Positions 30,156-39,549 of a DNA stretch of 64,000 nt are shown here, piece by piece (positions within the stretch are counted from its first letter, which is position 1; the number at the start of each line of letters is the position of its first letter). This stretch comes from CAWFPR01 sp963817635 (GTDB lineage: Bacteria; Acidobacteriota; Vicinamibacteria; Vicinamibacterales; 2-12-FULL-66-21). The notes under the pieces are model-generated. The model saw only the letters and a program-made list of their open reading frames with translations, had not been told where the DNA came from and did not search any database. The position numbers and the translations under genes are program-made. The stretch covers positions 186,001 to 250,000 of the forward strand of contig CAWFPR010000028.1 of the NCBI GenBank assembly GCA_963817635.1, written 5' to 3'.

Positions 30156-31003
30156 TCATTCTTCCTTCAGCGCAATCAGCGGATCGATCGCGGCTGCACG
30201 GCGTGCGGGGATCAGGGAGGCCAGGATCCCGGACGCCGTCAGCAGCGCGACGATCGCACCGAGCACCGCCGGATCGCCGGTCCGGACGTCGAAGAGCATC
30301 GACGTCAGCAACACTGTGGTGGCCGTCGATTCGGGGCACGTGATCGGTGCGCAGGCATGCTCTTGATCATCAGCCCGGCCGCCGCCAGCACGACGAGGGC
30401 GAGCGCCACTTCGACGGCCACGAGAGCGCTGCGGGCCGTGGTGAATACGGCGGTGCTGCCGCGGTCGCCGGCGTTCTTCAGCGACGAACCCGACGTCGTC
30501 CGTGACAGGCCGACGATTGGCGCCAGGCTGAACAACACACCGGCGGCGCCGGCGATGGCGCACGTGAAGGCGAGCACCGCCGGGTCGAGCGGAGCGGGGC
30601 CGGCGTCGCGGAACGGTGCCAGCCGGATTGCCGCGGGCAGCGAGCCGGCCAGCGCCGCGACGTTGAATCGCACGTCTTCCCAGATCGCCATGCTGGAGAA
30701 GGACGCGCCCTGCTTCTGCCAGTCTTCGAAGTTCGGCGCGGCGACGATGAAGGTCCTGGACGGATCGTCCGCGTCGGTCTCCCACACCATCACCAGCCGG
30801 CTGGGATCCGGGAAGGGCAGGGGCTCGAGCCGGTAGAGCATCGGGTAGAGGGAGGCGATGTGGAACTTCAGGACCCCTCCGGAGCGCAACTCGATGAGTT
30901 TGCCGATCTCGTATCCGTGCCGCGCGCGCTCCTCGACGAGCGCCAGCACCAGCAGTTCAGCGCTCCCCTTCTTCACGTCAGGCGCGACCTGGGCTTTTGC
31001 CAT
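30156..31003 (-). pseudogene. Relic of a PadR regulator-ADOP permease pair fused by internal deletions
   Basis: The sequence opens as an acidobacterial PadR regulator (KKGSAELLVLALVEERARHG, then KFHIASLYPMLYRLE) and, without a stop, becomes an ADOP permease at PLPFPDPSRLVMVWETD. Only pieces of the roughly 800-residue permease remain. They are the start of the periplasmic core (to WEDVRFNVAAL), the middle (VLAFTCAIAGAAGVLFSLAP, then VALALVVLAAAGLMIKS), and, one frame away, the last part (GILASLIPARRAAAIDPLIA). At least three deletion joints are implied: after residue about 64, after about 135 and near 30310-30360. It is surely non-functional as a transporter, though the PadR DNA-binding part could still be made. 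Confidence 0.82.
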
Positions 31004-31022
31004 ATATGTGATCACTACATAT
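31004..31022. promoter_or_regulatory. 19-bp dyad upstream of the PadR relic
   Basis: ATATGT and ACATAT form perfect 6-bp inverted arms around GATCACT, ending directly at the relic's ATG. PadR proteins commonly bind ATGT-N-ACAT palindromes, so this could be the old autoregulatory operator, now without an intact pair. Confidence 0.5.
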
Positions 31023-31076
31023 GGCGCAGGCTGTTGTCAAGCCCGCCGGGCCCGCACGCGGCGCCGCCGGAATCGC

Positions 31077-31108
31077 TTGACCCTGGAACGAGTTCCAGCG
31101 TGTAGGAT
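31077..31108 (+). promoter_or_regulatory. MerR-type promoter with operator dyad in an extended spacer
   Basis: TTGACC (31077-31082) and TAGGAT (31103-31108) are separated by 20 bases. The spacer holds the perfect dyad CTGGAAC-GA-GTTCCAG (31083-31098). Over-long spacers with a central dyad are the hallmark of promoters activated by MerR-family metal regulators through DNA distortion. The merR ATG lies 6 bases after the -10, so the transcript is probably leaderless and autoregulated. Confidence 0.8.
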
Positions 31109-31114
31109 GTCGGT

Positions 31115-31732
31115 ATGTCGAGCGACACAGGTCCCCTGCTCGCCGGACAACTGGCGCGGCTCGCCGGAGTCAGCACCGACACGCTCCGGCACTACGAACG
31201 GAAGGGGCTGCTTCCGGCCGCCCCGCGGCGCGCGAACGGCTATCGCGCCTATCCCCGCGAGGCGCTCCAGCGGGTGCACGTCGTCCGCCAGGCACTGGCG
31301 ATGGGATTCACCATCCGGGAACTGTCGGAGATTCTGAGCGCCCGGACGCGCGGCGTGGCACCGTGCGCACGCGTCCGAGCGCTCGCGGCCGCAAAGCTGG
31401 CCGCGCTCGACGAACACCTCGCCGAGATGACCCGCCTGCGCGGGACGCTGGCGCGAACCCTCGAGGCCTGGGGCAAGCGCATCGCCGCCACGCCGCAGGG
31501 ACAATGCGCCAGGCTCCTGGATTCACTTGCCGAAGGAGTACACCATGAAGACGACTATCCGCGTCGCGATCCTCGTGCTGGCGCTCGCCGGGCCGGCCGC
31601 CGCACAGATGCAGCACGACAAGGCCGCGATGGATCATCGCGGACACCAGGCCATGGGCTGGGATCAGTCGAAGGCCACGCACACCTTCACGCAGTCGGCC
31701 AGCGGCGGCCGCATCGACATCGCGGCCAATGA
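31115..31732 (+). CDS. MerR-family (heavy-metal type) transcriptional regulator, with anomalous C-terminus
   Basis: The winged helix and MerR signature are clear: AGQLARLAGVSTDTLRHYER and GLLPAAPRRANGYRAYP, followed by the dimerisation helix (AALDEHLAEMTRLRGTLART). Cysteines in GVAPCAR and GQCARLL match the metal-binding positions of the CueR/PbrR/ZntR branch. Homology ends near residue 140 (31535). The frame then runs on for about 66 arginine-rich residues, overlapping the next gene by 188 bases, so the natural stop was probably lost through an indel close to 31530-31548. A stop two bases out of register (TGA 31546-31548, overlapping the next ATG) would give a normal length. The inducer is unknown. 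Confidence 0.85.
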   Translation: MSSDTGPLLAGQLARLAGVSTDTLRHYERKGLLPAAPRRANGYRAYPREALQRVHVVRQALAMGFTIRELSEILSARTRGVAPCARVRALAAAKLAALDEHLAEMTRLRGTLARTLEAWGKRIAATPQGQCARLLDSLAEGVHHEDDYPRRDPRAGARRAGRRTDAARQGRDGSSRTPGHGLGSVEGHAHLHAVGQRRPHRHRGQ

Positions 31733-32006
31733 CGCCGCTGACGCGGTCACCATCGCCGCGATCCGGTCGCATCTGATGGAGGTGTCGAAGGCGTTCAAGG
31801 CGGGCGACTTCGACAAGCCGATGTTCATTCATGCCGAAACGCCGCCGGGCGTCCCCGACATGACGCGGTTGAAGGCGGCGATCAGCTACACCTACGAGGA
31901 CCTGCCGCGCGGCGGCCGGGTGACGATCGCCTCCGCGGATGCGACCGCCATCGAGGCCGTGCACGCGTTCCTGAAGTTCCAGCAGCAGGAGCACTCGGCG
32001 AAGTAG
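31545..32006 (+). CDS. Exported His/Met-rich conserved protein, probably under MerR control
   Basis: The 153-residue protein has a signal peptide (IRVAILVLALAGPAAAQ). A His/Met/Asp-rich mature start follows (MQHDKAAMDHRGHQAMGWDQ), then a conserved domain with THTFTQSASGGRIDIA, AIRSHLMEVSKAFKAGDF, ETPPGVPDM and a terminal HAFLKFQQQEH. It belongs to a conserved exported family of unknown function common in Vicinamibacteria. The metal-friendly residues and the MerR gene immediately upstream, with its stop region overlapping this ATG, suggest a role in periplasmic metal (copper-like) handling. That is inference. Confidence 0.7.
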   Translation: MKTTIRVAILVLALAGPAAAQMQHDKAAMDHRGHQAMGWDQSKATHTFTQSASGGRIDIAANDAADAVTIAAIRSHLMEVSKAFKAGDFDKPMFIHAETPPGVPDMTRLKAAISYTYEDLPRGGRVTIASADATAIEAVHAFLKFQQQEHSAK

Positions 32007-32065
32007 CGCGGACCGGCGGCGGGCGGACGTTCACGCCGGCCACGCGACGGCCGGCGTGGCGGGCG

Positions 32066-35000
32066 TCATCGGTTCGGCTCTCCTGTGCCCGCCGGCACGT
32101 CGAGCGGGGGCACGCCGGCCCGCGTCGCTTCCGTGTTGAACGCCGCGACGCCACCCGCGATCACCTGCTGGAGGCGATCTGTCTGCACCTTCAGCTCGGC
32201 TGACAGATCCCTGAAGATCGGCTCCGCGCTGGCGATCGGTTTGCCGTCGCCGCGGTTGACGACGCCGAGCAGGGACGCCAGCCGGTTGTTGATCTTGATC
32301 GGGAAGTTGAGCGGGTCCTGCCCGCTCTGGTTCTTCACCTGGTAGATCTCCTCCTCCACCGCGCTGAGGTCGGCGTTCAGGCGATCGCCCGCCGTCTTGA
32401 GGCGGGCATCCGTCGATTTGGACAGCCGATCCTTCACCTGCTCCTTGACGGCGCGGATCCGGATCACCGCGTTGTTCGCTTCGCTGACCTTGTCGCGGAT
32501 CTGCGAGGCGAGCGCGAACTGCTCCTGCAGGTCCGCGTCGCTCACCTGGCGCAGCGGGTGCTTCCTGATGACGAGCGGCTGCGTTTGCGAATGGCCGTCC
32601 ACGGTCAGGCGGACCCGATAGGAGCCCGGCAGGGCGGTCGGCCCGTTCGTGCTCGCTCCCCACAGGATCATGCCAGGGAACGTGGTCGCGTCCGGATAGT
32701 TGAGGTTCCAGGCGGTGCGATTCAATCCCGGCGTCATCGCCGCCGTGGCTCCGCCGCGGCCGCCGCGGCCCCGTCCCTCGGCCGGCGCGCCCGCGTCTCC
32801 CCGGCCCCTTCCGCCGCGACCCGTCGCGGGCGGCACGCCGCGGATGGTCTGCACCACAGCACCAGTCGAGTCGAGGATCTCGATCGTGAGGCTCTTCGCC
32901 GGCTGCTTCAGCCAGTAGCTGATCGTGGCGCCTCCCGCGCCGCGGATCGCTTCAGCCGGCTTGAACAGCTGGGCGGCGTCGGTCGTGGACATCGACGGAG
33001 ATACCTGGCGAATCGGCCCGATGTCGTCGAGGATGTAGAAGCTGCGCCCATGGGTCGCGATGGCGAGGTCGCTGCCCTGGACGATCAGGTCCGAGACCTG
33101 GACATCGGGCAGGTTCAGCGACAGGCTCTTCCAGTGATCGCCGTCGTCGTAGGAGATGTACACGCCGTGCTCGGTGCCCGCGTAGAGCAGGCCCTTGCGT
33201 GTCGGATCCTCGCGGACAACGTGCACGTAGTCGCTGGGACCGAGTCCCTCGACGATTTTCGTCCACGTCTTCCCGAAATCGTGCGTGCGGAAGATGTAGG
33301 GGCTGAAATCGTCGAGCAGTGGCTTCTTCACCGCCACGTAGGAGGTCCCGGGGTCGAAGGCTGACGCGTCGATGATGCTGACTCGGCCGAACTCCGGCAT
33401 CTCCTTCGGCGTGACGTTCGTCCAGGTCTTCCCGCCGTCGCGCGTCACCTGCACGAGGCCATCGTCGGAGCCGGCCCACAGGACGTTGATGTCGGTCTTG
33501 CCCGGGCCGAGCGCGAAGACCGTGGCGTAGACTTCCGGACTGTTCATGTCCTTCGTAATCGGCCCGCCGGATTCGCCGAGTGTCTTCGGATCGTGACGAG
33601 TCAGATCGCCGCTGATTCGTTCCCAGCTCTGGCCGGCGTTGGTCGTCTTCCAGACGTGCTGTGACGAGGTGTAGAGGACGGCCGGATCGACCGGGGAGAA
33701 GACAATCGGGTAGGTCCATTGCCAGCGCTCGACGAGCGCGCTGGACGGCTCGCCCGAGAACATGCGCGGATACGCACCCACTTCGCGCAGTTCGCCGGTG
33801 CGCCGGTTGAGGCGCGTCATGAACGACCCGTTGTTGCCGCCAGCGAAAAAGATATCCGGGTCCTTCGGGTCCGGGGCGATGTAGCCGGGTTCGGAACCGC
33901 CGGCGCCATACAGCGCCGGTGCCCCTCCGCGTCCACCGCCGCGGCCGCCGCGCCCGCCCTGGTTCGTGTCACTGGGGACGCACACCGTACCTGCCGTCCT
34001 GCTGGGCGCCGCAGACGTGGTACGGCACGTGCGCCGTCGCCACGACGTGGTAGGTACTGCGCCGTCGGATAGTCGCGCGCCGTCCAGGTCCGCTGCGCCG
34101 AATCCGCGTTGAACGTCACCGCGCCGCCGCTGTCGCTCGCGTGGAGGACGTGTTTCGAATCGTCCGGATCGATCCACAGGTCGTGCGAATCCCCGCCGGC
34201 AAAGCTCGCCATGGTCTTGCCGCCGTCGGTCGAGCGGAACGTGCCCACGTTCAGCGCGTACACCAGGTCCTTGTTGTTCGGGTCGGCGGCCACGTGCGTG
34301 TAGTAGAACGCGCGCTGCCGGATGTTGCGGTTGGCGTTCACGAGTTTCCAGGTGGCGCCGGCATCGTCCGAGCTGAAGAGGCCGCCGTTTTCGTTCTCGA
34401 CGAGCGCGTAGACGCGGTTGGAGTCGGCGCCGGACACCGACACGCCGATGCGCCCGTCGACGCCGGCAGGGAGCCCGGGGTTGCGGGTGATTTCCGTCCA
34501 CGTGTCGCCGCCGTCAACCGATTTGAACAGGCCGCTCCCGGGACCACCGCTCGACATCTGGTACTCGAGCCGGTAGGCCTCCCAGAGCGACGCATACATC
34601 ACGTTCGGGTTGCGTCGATCGATCGACAGATCCACGGCCGCAGTCTTGTTGTCGCGAAACAGCTTGCGCTGCCAGGTCTTCCCCCCGTCGGTGCTCTTGT
34701 AGAGCCCCCGTTCCTCGTTGGGCGCCCCGTAGTGGCCGAACGCGGCCACGAAGACGATGTCGGGGTTGGTCGGATGGATGCGTACCTTGGAGATGTTCTG
34801 CGCGTCCCTGAAGCCGACGTGGGTCCACGTCTTGCCGGCGTCGGTCGATTTGTACACGCCGTCGCCCGGCATGATGTTGCCGCGGATGCAGGACTCCCCC
34901 GTCCCGATGAAGACGACGTCGGGATTCGTCTCGGAGACCGCGACGGCGCCGACCGACGAACTCGTAATCTGGCCGTCGGTGACCGGCACCCAGTTCTCAC

Positions 35001-35259
35001 CCCCGTCGGTCGTTTTCCAGAGCCCCCCGCCGACGGCACCGAAATATCCCTCTTTGGGCCGTCCCTTGACGCCGCTGATCGCGATCGAGCGGCCACCGCG
35101 GTCGGGGCCGATGCTGCGCCAGCGGAAGCTGTTGAGCAGCGTCTGCTCGTTCTGCGGCTGCGCCGCCGCGGCCGGCGACGCCTGCCGGGCCTGCGGATTG
35201 ATCGGCAGCGCGCACGCGAAGGCAAACGCCAGCAGCGAGACGATGCGGGTATGGGTCAT
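32066..35259 (-). CDS. Large exported sortilin/VPS10-like BNR propeller protein (two frameshifts)
   Basis: After a signal peptide (VSLLAFAFACALPINPQA) the protein repeats BNR/Asp-box units (GLWKTTDGGENW, GVYKSTDAGKTW, GLYKSTDGGKTW, HVWKTTNAGQSW, QVTRDGGKTW), giving a ten-bladed-type propeller. The C-terminal third carries a domain with RTAWNLNYPDATTFPGMILW. The frame advances by one base near 34047 (AGTACCTACC) and again near 33998 (GGCAGGTACG), with the short intermediate stretch HVVATAHVPYHVCGAQQDG. Corrected length is about 1063 residues. Two Gly/Arg-rich inserts are present. Such 'glycosyl hydrolase' annotations are not supported by catalytic residues here. Exported binding or degradation scaffolding is likely. 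Confidence 0.82.
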
Positions 35260-35317
35260 GGAGCCTCCTGGGGGTCGAAGGGATTCTATATGAAACCGGA
35301 CTGGTTCAAGCCCCCGC

Positions 35318-35323
35318 TATACT
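35318..35323 (+). promoter_or_regulatory. -10 box (TATACT) for the RNB nuclease, leaderless geometry
   Basis: TATACT ends 6 bases before the ATG at 35330, so transcription should start at or within a base of the start codon. No good -35 is visible. Confidence 0.5.
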
Positions 35324-35329
35324 CACGAC

Positions 35330-36790
35330 ATGACGACAAGCAGCCAACGCACGCGCCTTCAGAACATCGCCCGCCGGGCGATGATTGCGCACGGCTTTCA
35401 GCCTGACTGGCCGCCGCGTGTGGAGGCTGAGCTGGCCGGCCTCCGCGAGCCGCCGCTCGCGACACTGAAGGACCTGCGGGACCTGCCGTGGTCGTCGATC
35501 GACAACGACGAGTCGCGCGATCTCGATCAGCTCGAGGTCTGCGTTCCCGAGGCCAGCGGCACCCGGTTGCTCGTGGCGATCGCGGACGTGGACGCCCTCG
35601 TGTCGAAGGACTGCGTGCTCGACGTGCATGCTCGAACCAACACGACGTCCGTCTACACGCCGGCCGTGATATTCCCGATGCTGCCCGCGCAGCTCTCGAC
35701 CGACCGCACGTCGCTCAACGAGGACGCCGATCGCGCCTCGATCGTCATCGACATGCTCGTGGAAGAGGACGGGACCGTCGCCGAGTCCACGGTCTACCGA
35801 GGGCTCGTGCGAAACCGCGCGAAGCTGACTTATCCGGACGTGGCCGCGTGGCTCGACGGATCGGCGGAGGGCTTCCAGTCGCGAGGGACGGAGATCGGCG
35901 CGCAGTTGAGGCTCCAGGACCGCGTCGCCCTGGCGCTGGGCGCCCGACGCGAGGAAGAGGGCGCGCTGGACTTCGCACGGACCGAACTCAGGCCTGTGAT
36001 GGACGGCGACGTCGTCCGGGAGATGCGCACCGAGGAGCCGAACCGCGCGCGCGAGATCATCGAGAATTTCATGGTCGCGGCCAACGGCGCGACGGCCAGG
36101 TTTCTCGCGGGCCACGGACTCGCGTCGATTCGCCGCATCGTCCGCTCCCCCGACCGGTGGGAGCGCATTGTCGCCCTCGCGGCGCGGTACGATCAGCGGC
36201 TTCCCGAAACACCCGACGCGCGCGCCCTCGAGCGGTTCCTGAAAACGGTCCGCGGAACGTCGAGCCGCGACGCCTTCTCGGATCTGTCACTGAGTGTGAT
36301 CAAGCTGCTCGGCCGGGGCGAGTACGTCGCGGAAGCGGCTGGGGTGGAGGGCGACGGGCACTTCGCCCTGGCGGTCTCGAACTACACGCATTCGACCGCA
36401 CCGAACCGCCGGTTCCCGGACCTCGTCACGCAGCGGCTGGTGAAGTCCGCGCTCGCGGGCGCGGCCCCCTGCTACACGCTTGCGGAGCTGACGCCGCTCG
36501 CCGCGCACTGCACGAAACAGGAAGACGGCGCAAACAAGGTCGAGCGGCTCGTGCGAAAAGCGGCCGCGGCCCTGTGGCTCTCGGGCCGCATCGGCGAGCA
36601 ATTCGACGCCGTGGTCACCGGCGCCTCCAGGAAGGGCACATGGGTGCGCCTCGGCCGGCCGCCGATCGAGGGCAAGCTGGAGCGCGGGTTCGAGGGGCTG
36701 GACGTGGGCGACCGGCTGTCGGTGCGGCTCATCCACACCGACCCCGAACAGGGATTTATCGATTTCGAACCGCGTAGGGGCGGCTCGTGA
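35330..36790 (+). CDS. Compact RNase II/R-family (RNB domain) exoribonuclease
   Basis: The 486-residue protein is essentially an RNB catalytic domain with a short C-terminal S1-like barrel (GKLERGFEGLDVGDRLSVRL). The active-site run is IDNDESRDLDQLE (residues 57-69). Aligned to E. coli RNase II, Asp58, Asp64 and Asp66 match D201, D207 and D209, while the position of D210 is Gln67. Later signatures are REIIENFMVAANGATA and YTHSTAPNRRFPDLVTQR, the latter the RNA-binding 'HFTSPIRRY'-like motif. It lacks N-terminal cold-shock domains, as known in short RNB families. It probably degrades RNA 3'-5'; the preferred substrate is unknown. Confidence 0.88.
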   Translation: MTTSSQRTRLQNIARRAMIAHGFQPDWPPRVEAELAGLREPPLATLKDLRDLPWSSIDNDESRDLDQLEVCVPEASGTRLLVAIADVDALVSKDCVLDVHARTNTTSVYTPAVIFPMLPAQLSTDRTSLNEDADRASIVIDMLVEEDGTVAESTVYRGLVRNRAKLTYPDVAAWLDGSAEGFQSRGTEIGAQLRLQDRVALALGARREEEGALDFARTELRPVMDGDVVREMRTEEPNRAREIIENFMVAANGATARFLAGHGLASIRRIVRSPDRWERIVALAARYDQRLPETPDARALERFLKTVRGTSSRDAFSDLSLSVIKLLGRGEYVAEAAGVEGDGHFALAVSNYTHSTAPNRRFPDLVTQRLVKSALAGAAPCYTLAELTPLAAHCTKQEDGANKVERLVRKAAAALWLSGRIGEQFDAVVTGASRKGTWVRLGRPPIEGKLERGFEGLDVGDRLSVRLIHTDPEQGFIDFEPRRGGS

Positions 36791-36850
36791 GCCGCCCTGG
36801 CCCGTGAGCCGCCCTCGACCGTGAGCCGCCCTGGGCGTGAACCGCCCGCG
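36778..36850. repeat. Hairpin plus 16-17 bp tandem repeats between convergent genes
   Basis: GGGCGGCTC-GT-GAGCCGCCC (36778-36797) is a perfect hairpin overlapping the RNB stop codon. It is followed by copies of GTGAGCCGCCCT starting at 36787, 36804, 36821 and a diverged one at 36837. The array fills the 63-base gap to the convergent ADOP gene and may act as a two-way terminator. No T tract follows. Confidence 0.75.
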
Positions 36851-36853
36851 CCG

Positions 36854-39313
36854 CTACATCCCGTATCGCAACGCCACCGCCGGATCGATCCGTGAGGCGC
36901 GGCGCGCCGGCAGGTACGTCGCCAGCAGCGCGGTCGCCGTGAGCCCGGCAGCCACCATGATGTACGTGATCGGATCGGTGCCGGTCACGCCGAAGAGCAT
37001 CGCCGACATCACGCGGGTGACCAGCGCGGCGGCGACGAGCCCGACGGCAATCCCGGTGGCAACCAGCAGCAGCCCGTGCCGTACGAACAGCCGGCTGACG
37101 GCGCCGCGATCGGCGCCGAGCGCCATGCGAATGCCGATCTCCCGCGTGCGCTGGGCGGCGACGTAGGCAACCACGCCGTAGATCCCCACGACACCCAGGA
37201 GCAGCGCAACGACCGCCGCAATGGCCAGCATCACGAGCGCGAAGGAGGTCTGCGCCATCGACTGCGCGCGGATTTCGTCGAGGGTGCGCACGCGCGCGAC
37301 CGGCAGGCTGGCGTTCACAGACCAGACGGCCTGCTGGATCTCCTTCAGGAGCGTTCCCGATCCAATCCGGTTCGTGCGGACCGCGTACGACAGGTTGCGC
37401 TGCACGAACACCCGTGAGCTCCAGTAGTCGTTCATCAGGAGCGGCCAGTAGACGATCGCCGGCGCGGGATTGGACGCGCCGTTGTCCAGCTCGTCGGCGA
37501 CGACGCCGACGATTGTGCGCCACGGGTTCTGGGGGCTGTTGCGAATGCGCCGCCCGATGGCCGCGGACGGCTCCTTCCAGTACTCGCGGGCGAGCTTCTC
37601 GTTGATGACGACCGCGGGCGTCCTCGAGTAGCTGTCGGCCCAGGTCAGGGCCCGCCCGGCGATCAGGTGGTTGCCCATCGTCTCGAAATACTGCGGGCCG
37701 ATCCATTTATAGCGGCGCAGCGGAGGAATCACCCCGCCCGGGCCGGGAAAGTCCTCGACGAAGACCGGATCGTTGCTGTTGTTGCCGTCCATCGTGATCG
37801 ACGACGACAGCCCCACGGCGGTGACGCCGGGCACCTGCTCGATGCGGTGAGCGATCTGCTCGTGGGTGCGAACCGTCTGCTCGGGATCGGCGATGAGGGT
37901 CTCCGGGATTGACACGCGGAGCGTCAACACCTGCTCGGGATGCGTGAACCCCGGCTCGACGTGGCGCAGCGCCTGGAAGGTGCGGATCATCAGGCCCGAA
38001 CCGACGAGGAGCACGACCGCGAGTGCGATCTCGACGGTGACGAGCAGGTTGCGCGCCCGGTGACGCTCGCGGCCGTCGCTCGAGCCTCGCCCGCCGGCCT
38101 TCAGGGCCGCGGCCAGGTGCGGCCGCGCGAACTTCACCGCCGGCAGCAACCCGAACAGCAGACCCGCGAGCAGCGACACGCCGACTGTGAAAAGGACGAC
38201 CGATCCGTCGATGCCGATGTTCTCGACCCGGGGGAGCCCCTCGGGTGCGGTCGCCACGAGGAGGCGGATGCCGGCATACGCGAGCGCCAGCCCCGCGGCG
38301 CCGCCCGCGAGTCCGAGCGTCAGCGATTCCGACAGCAGTTCCCGGACGATACGCCCGCGGCTGGCGCCGAGCGCCGTCTGCACCGCGAGTTCCTGCTGGC
38401 GTCCCTCGGCGCGAATGAGGAACAGGTTCGCCACGTTGGCGCACGCGATCAGCAGGACGATCCCGACGGTACCGAACAGCACCCACAGCACGCGGCCCAC
38501 GTCGCCGATCACATCGGCGGCGAGCGGGCGCACGTTTGGACCCAGTCGGGTCTCTTCGAACATCTGCCGCGTGAAACCCGGAGGCAGCGGGAACCGCTCG
38601 AGCACCGAGGGGATCATCCGCGCAACGTCCGCGTTCGCCTGTTCGATGGTCACGCCGGGCTTCAGCCGGCCGATGCCCTGATAGCTGAAGTGACCGACGA
38701 ACACTTCGGCGCGGTTGATTCGGAACGGCAGGATCACCTGCGGGTTCTCCGACAGGAACCGGAACTCGGCGGGAAGCACGCCGATGACTTCGGTCGACGT
38801 GCCGTCAACGGTGATGTGCCGGCCGACGATGCCGGGATCGCCGCCGAACTTGCGCTGCCAGTACGCGTGGGCGAGCATGACCCGAGGCGGCGTCCGCGGC
38901 GAGTCGTCGTCCTTGTCGAAGCGCCGGCCGATGGCGGCCTGCACCCGCAGGGTCGGGAGGATGCCGTCGGTCACGTAGAGCGCCGCGACGCGTTCGGGCT
39001 CGCCGGAACCGGTGATCGACACCGACGACCCGTCCCACATGCCCATGTCTTCGAACACGCGGCCGTCCTCGCGATACACCAGATAGGTCGAGGGAGACTG
39101 GTTCAGCTGCTGGATGTTCAGGCCCGGCGCCGTGTGCCACATGCCGACGAGCCTGTCCGGCTCGGAAAAGGGCAGCGGGCGAAGCAGGACACCGTTGATC
39201 ACGCTGAAGATAGCGGCGTTGGCGCCGATCCCGACGCCGAGCGTGATGACGGCGACGACGGTGAAGAGCGGCGCCTGCAGCAGCCGCCGGACGATACGAG
39301 AGGGACGCGGCAT
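36854..39313 (-). CDS. Acidobacterial duplicated orphan permease (ADOP), MacB/FtsX type
   Basis: The 819-residue protein consists of two MacB_PCD-FtsX modules in tandem, as in the ADOP family, without a partner ATPase gene beside it. It begins with a membrane helix (FTVVAVITLGVGIGANAAIF) and the family word NGVLLRPLPFSEPDRLV. The first FtsX domain contains LLIACANVANLFLIRAEGRQ; the second contains GIYGVVAYVAAQRTREIGIR and ends PARRASRIDPAVALRYGM. These proteins are thought to be membrane-associated factors of unsettled substrate and possibly use an ATPase encoded elsewhere. No PadR gene is adjacent. It is divergent from tldE across 236 bases in which no gene is seen. Confidence 0.92.
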   Translation of the reverse strand: MPRPSRIVRRLLQAPLFTVVAVITLGVGIGANAAIFSVINGVLLRPLPFSEPDRLVGMWHTAPGLNIQQLNQSPSTYLVYREDGRVFEDMGMWDGSSVSITGSGEPERVAALYVTDGILPTLRVQAAIGRRFDKDDDSPRTPPRVMLAHAYWQRKFGGDPGIVGRHITVDGTSTEVIGVLPAEFRFLSENPQVILPFRINRAEVFVGHFSYQGIGRLKPGVTIEQANADVARMIPSVLERFPLPPGFTRQMFEETRLGPNVRPLAADVIGDVGRVLWVLFGTVGIVLLIACANVANLFLIRAEGRQQELAVQTALGASRGRIVRELLSESLTLGLAGGAAGLALAYAGIRLLVATAPEGLPRVENIGIDGSVVLFTVGVSLLAGLLFGLLPAVKFARPHLAAALKAGGRGSSDGRERHRARNLLVTVEIALAVVLLVGSGLMIRTFQALRHVEPGFTHPEQVLTLRVSIPETLIADPEQTVRTHEQIAHRIEQVPGVTAVGLSSSITMDGNNSNDPVFVEDFPGPGGVIPPLRRYKWIGPQYFETMGNHLIAGRALTWADSYSRTPAVVINEKLAREYWKEPSAAIGRRIRNSPQNPWRTIVGVVADELDNGASNPAPAIVYWPLLMNDYWSSRVFVQRNLSYAVRTNRIGSGTLLKEIQQAVWSVNASLPVARVRTLDEIRAQSMAQTSFALVMLAIAAVVALLLGVVGIYGVVAYVAAQRTREIGIRMALGADRGAVSRLFVRHGLLLVATGIAVGLVAAALVTRVMSAMLFGVTGTDPITYIMVAAGLTATALLATYLPARRASRIDPAVALRYGM

Positions 39314-39549
39314 GGTGGATGACCTCGACGCTCCTCTATACGGAGACTGCCGGACGTGCGTTCGACTGGATTAGCACGGCCTCGTTCCCGAATGCGCCCG
39401 GCTTGCTGGCCGAGATGGAGGAAAGGCGAATACCAGGCTCTTGCCGAGGTCGGGATGTCGTAGTAGATTGACGCACCCCCGCTTTCCCGCCACGGGCCGG
39501 GCTTCGACCAGCAACCATACGACGAGCGAGCAGCCACAGCGACTGACCT

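Noticed and set aside
32066..35259. Glycosyl hydrolase (sialidase/GH74) assignment
   Set aside because: Only Asp-box propeller repeats are visible and catalytic residues of those families were not found.
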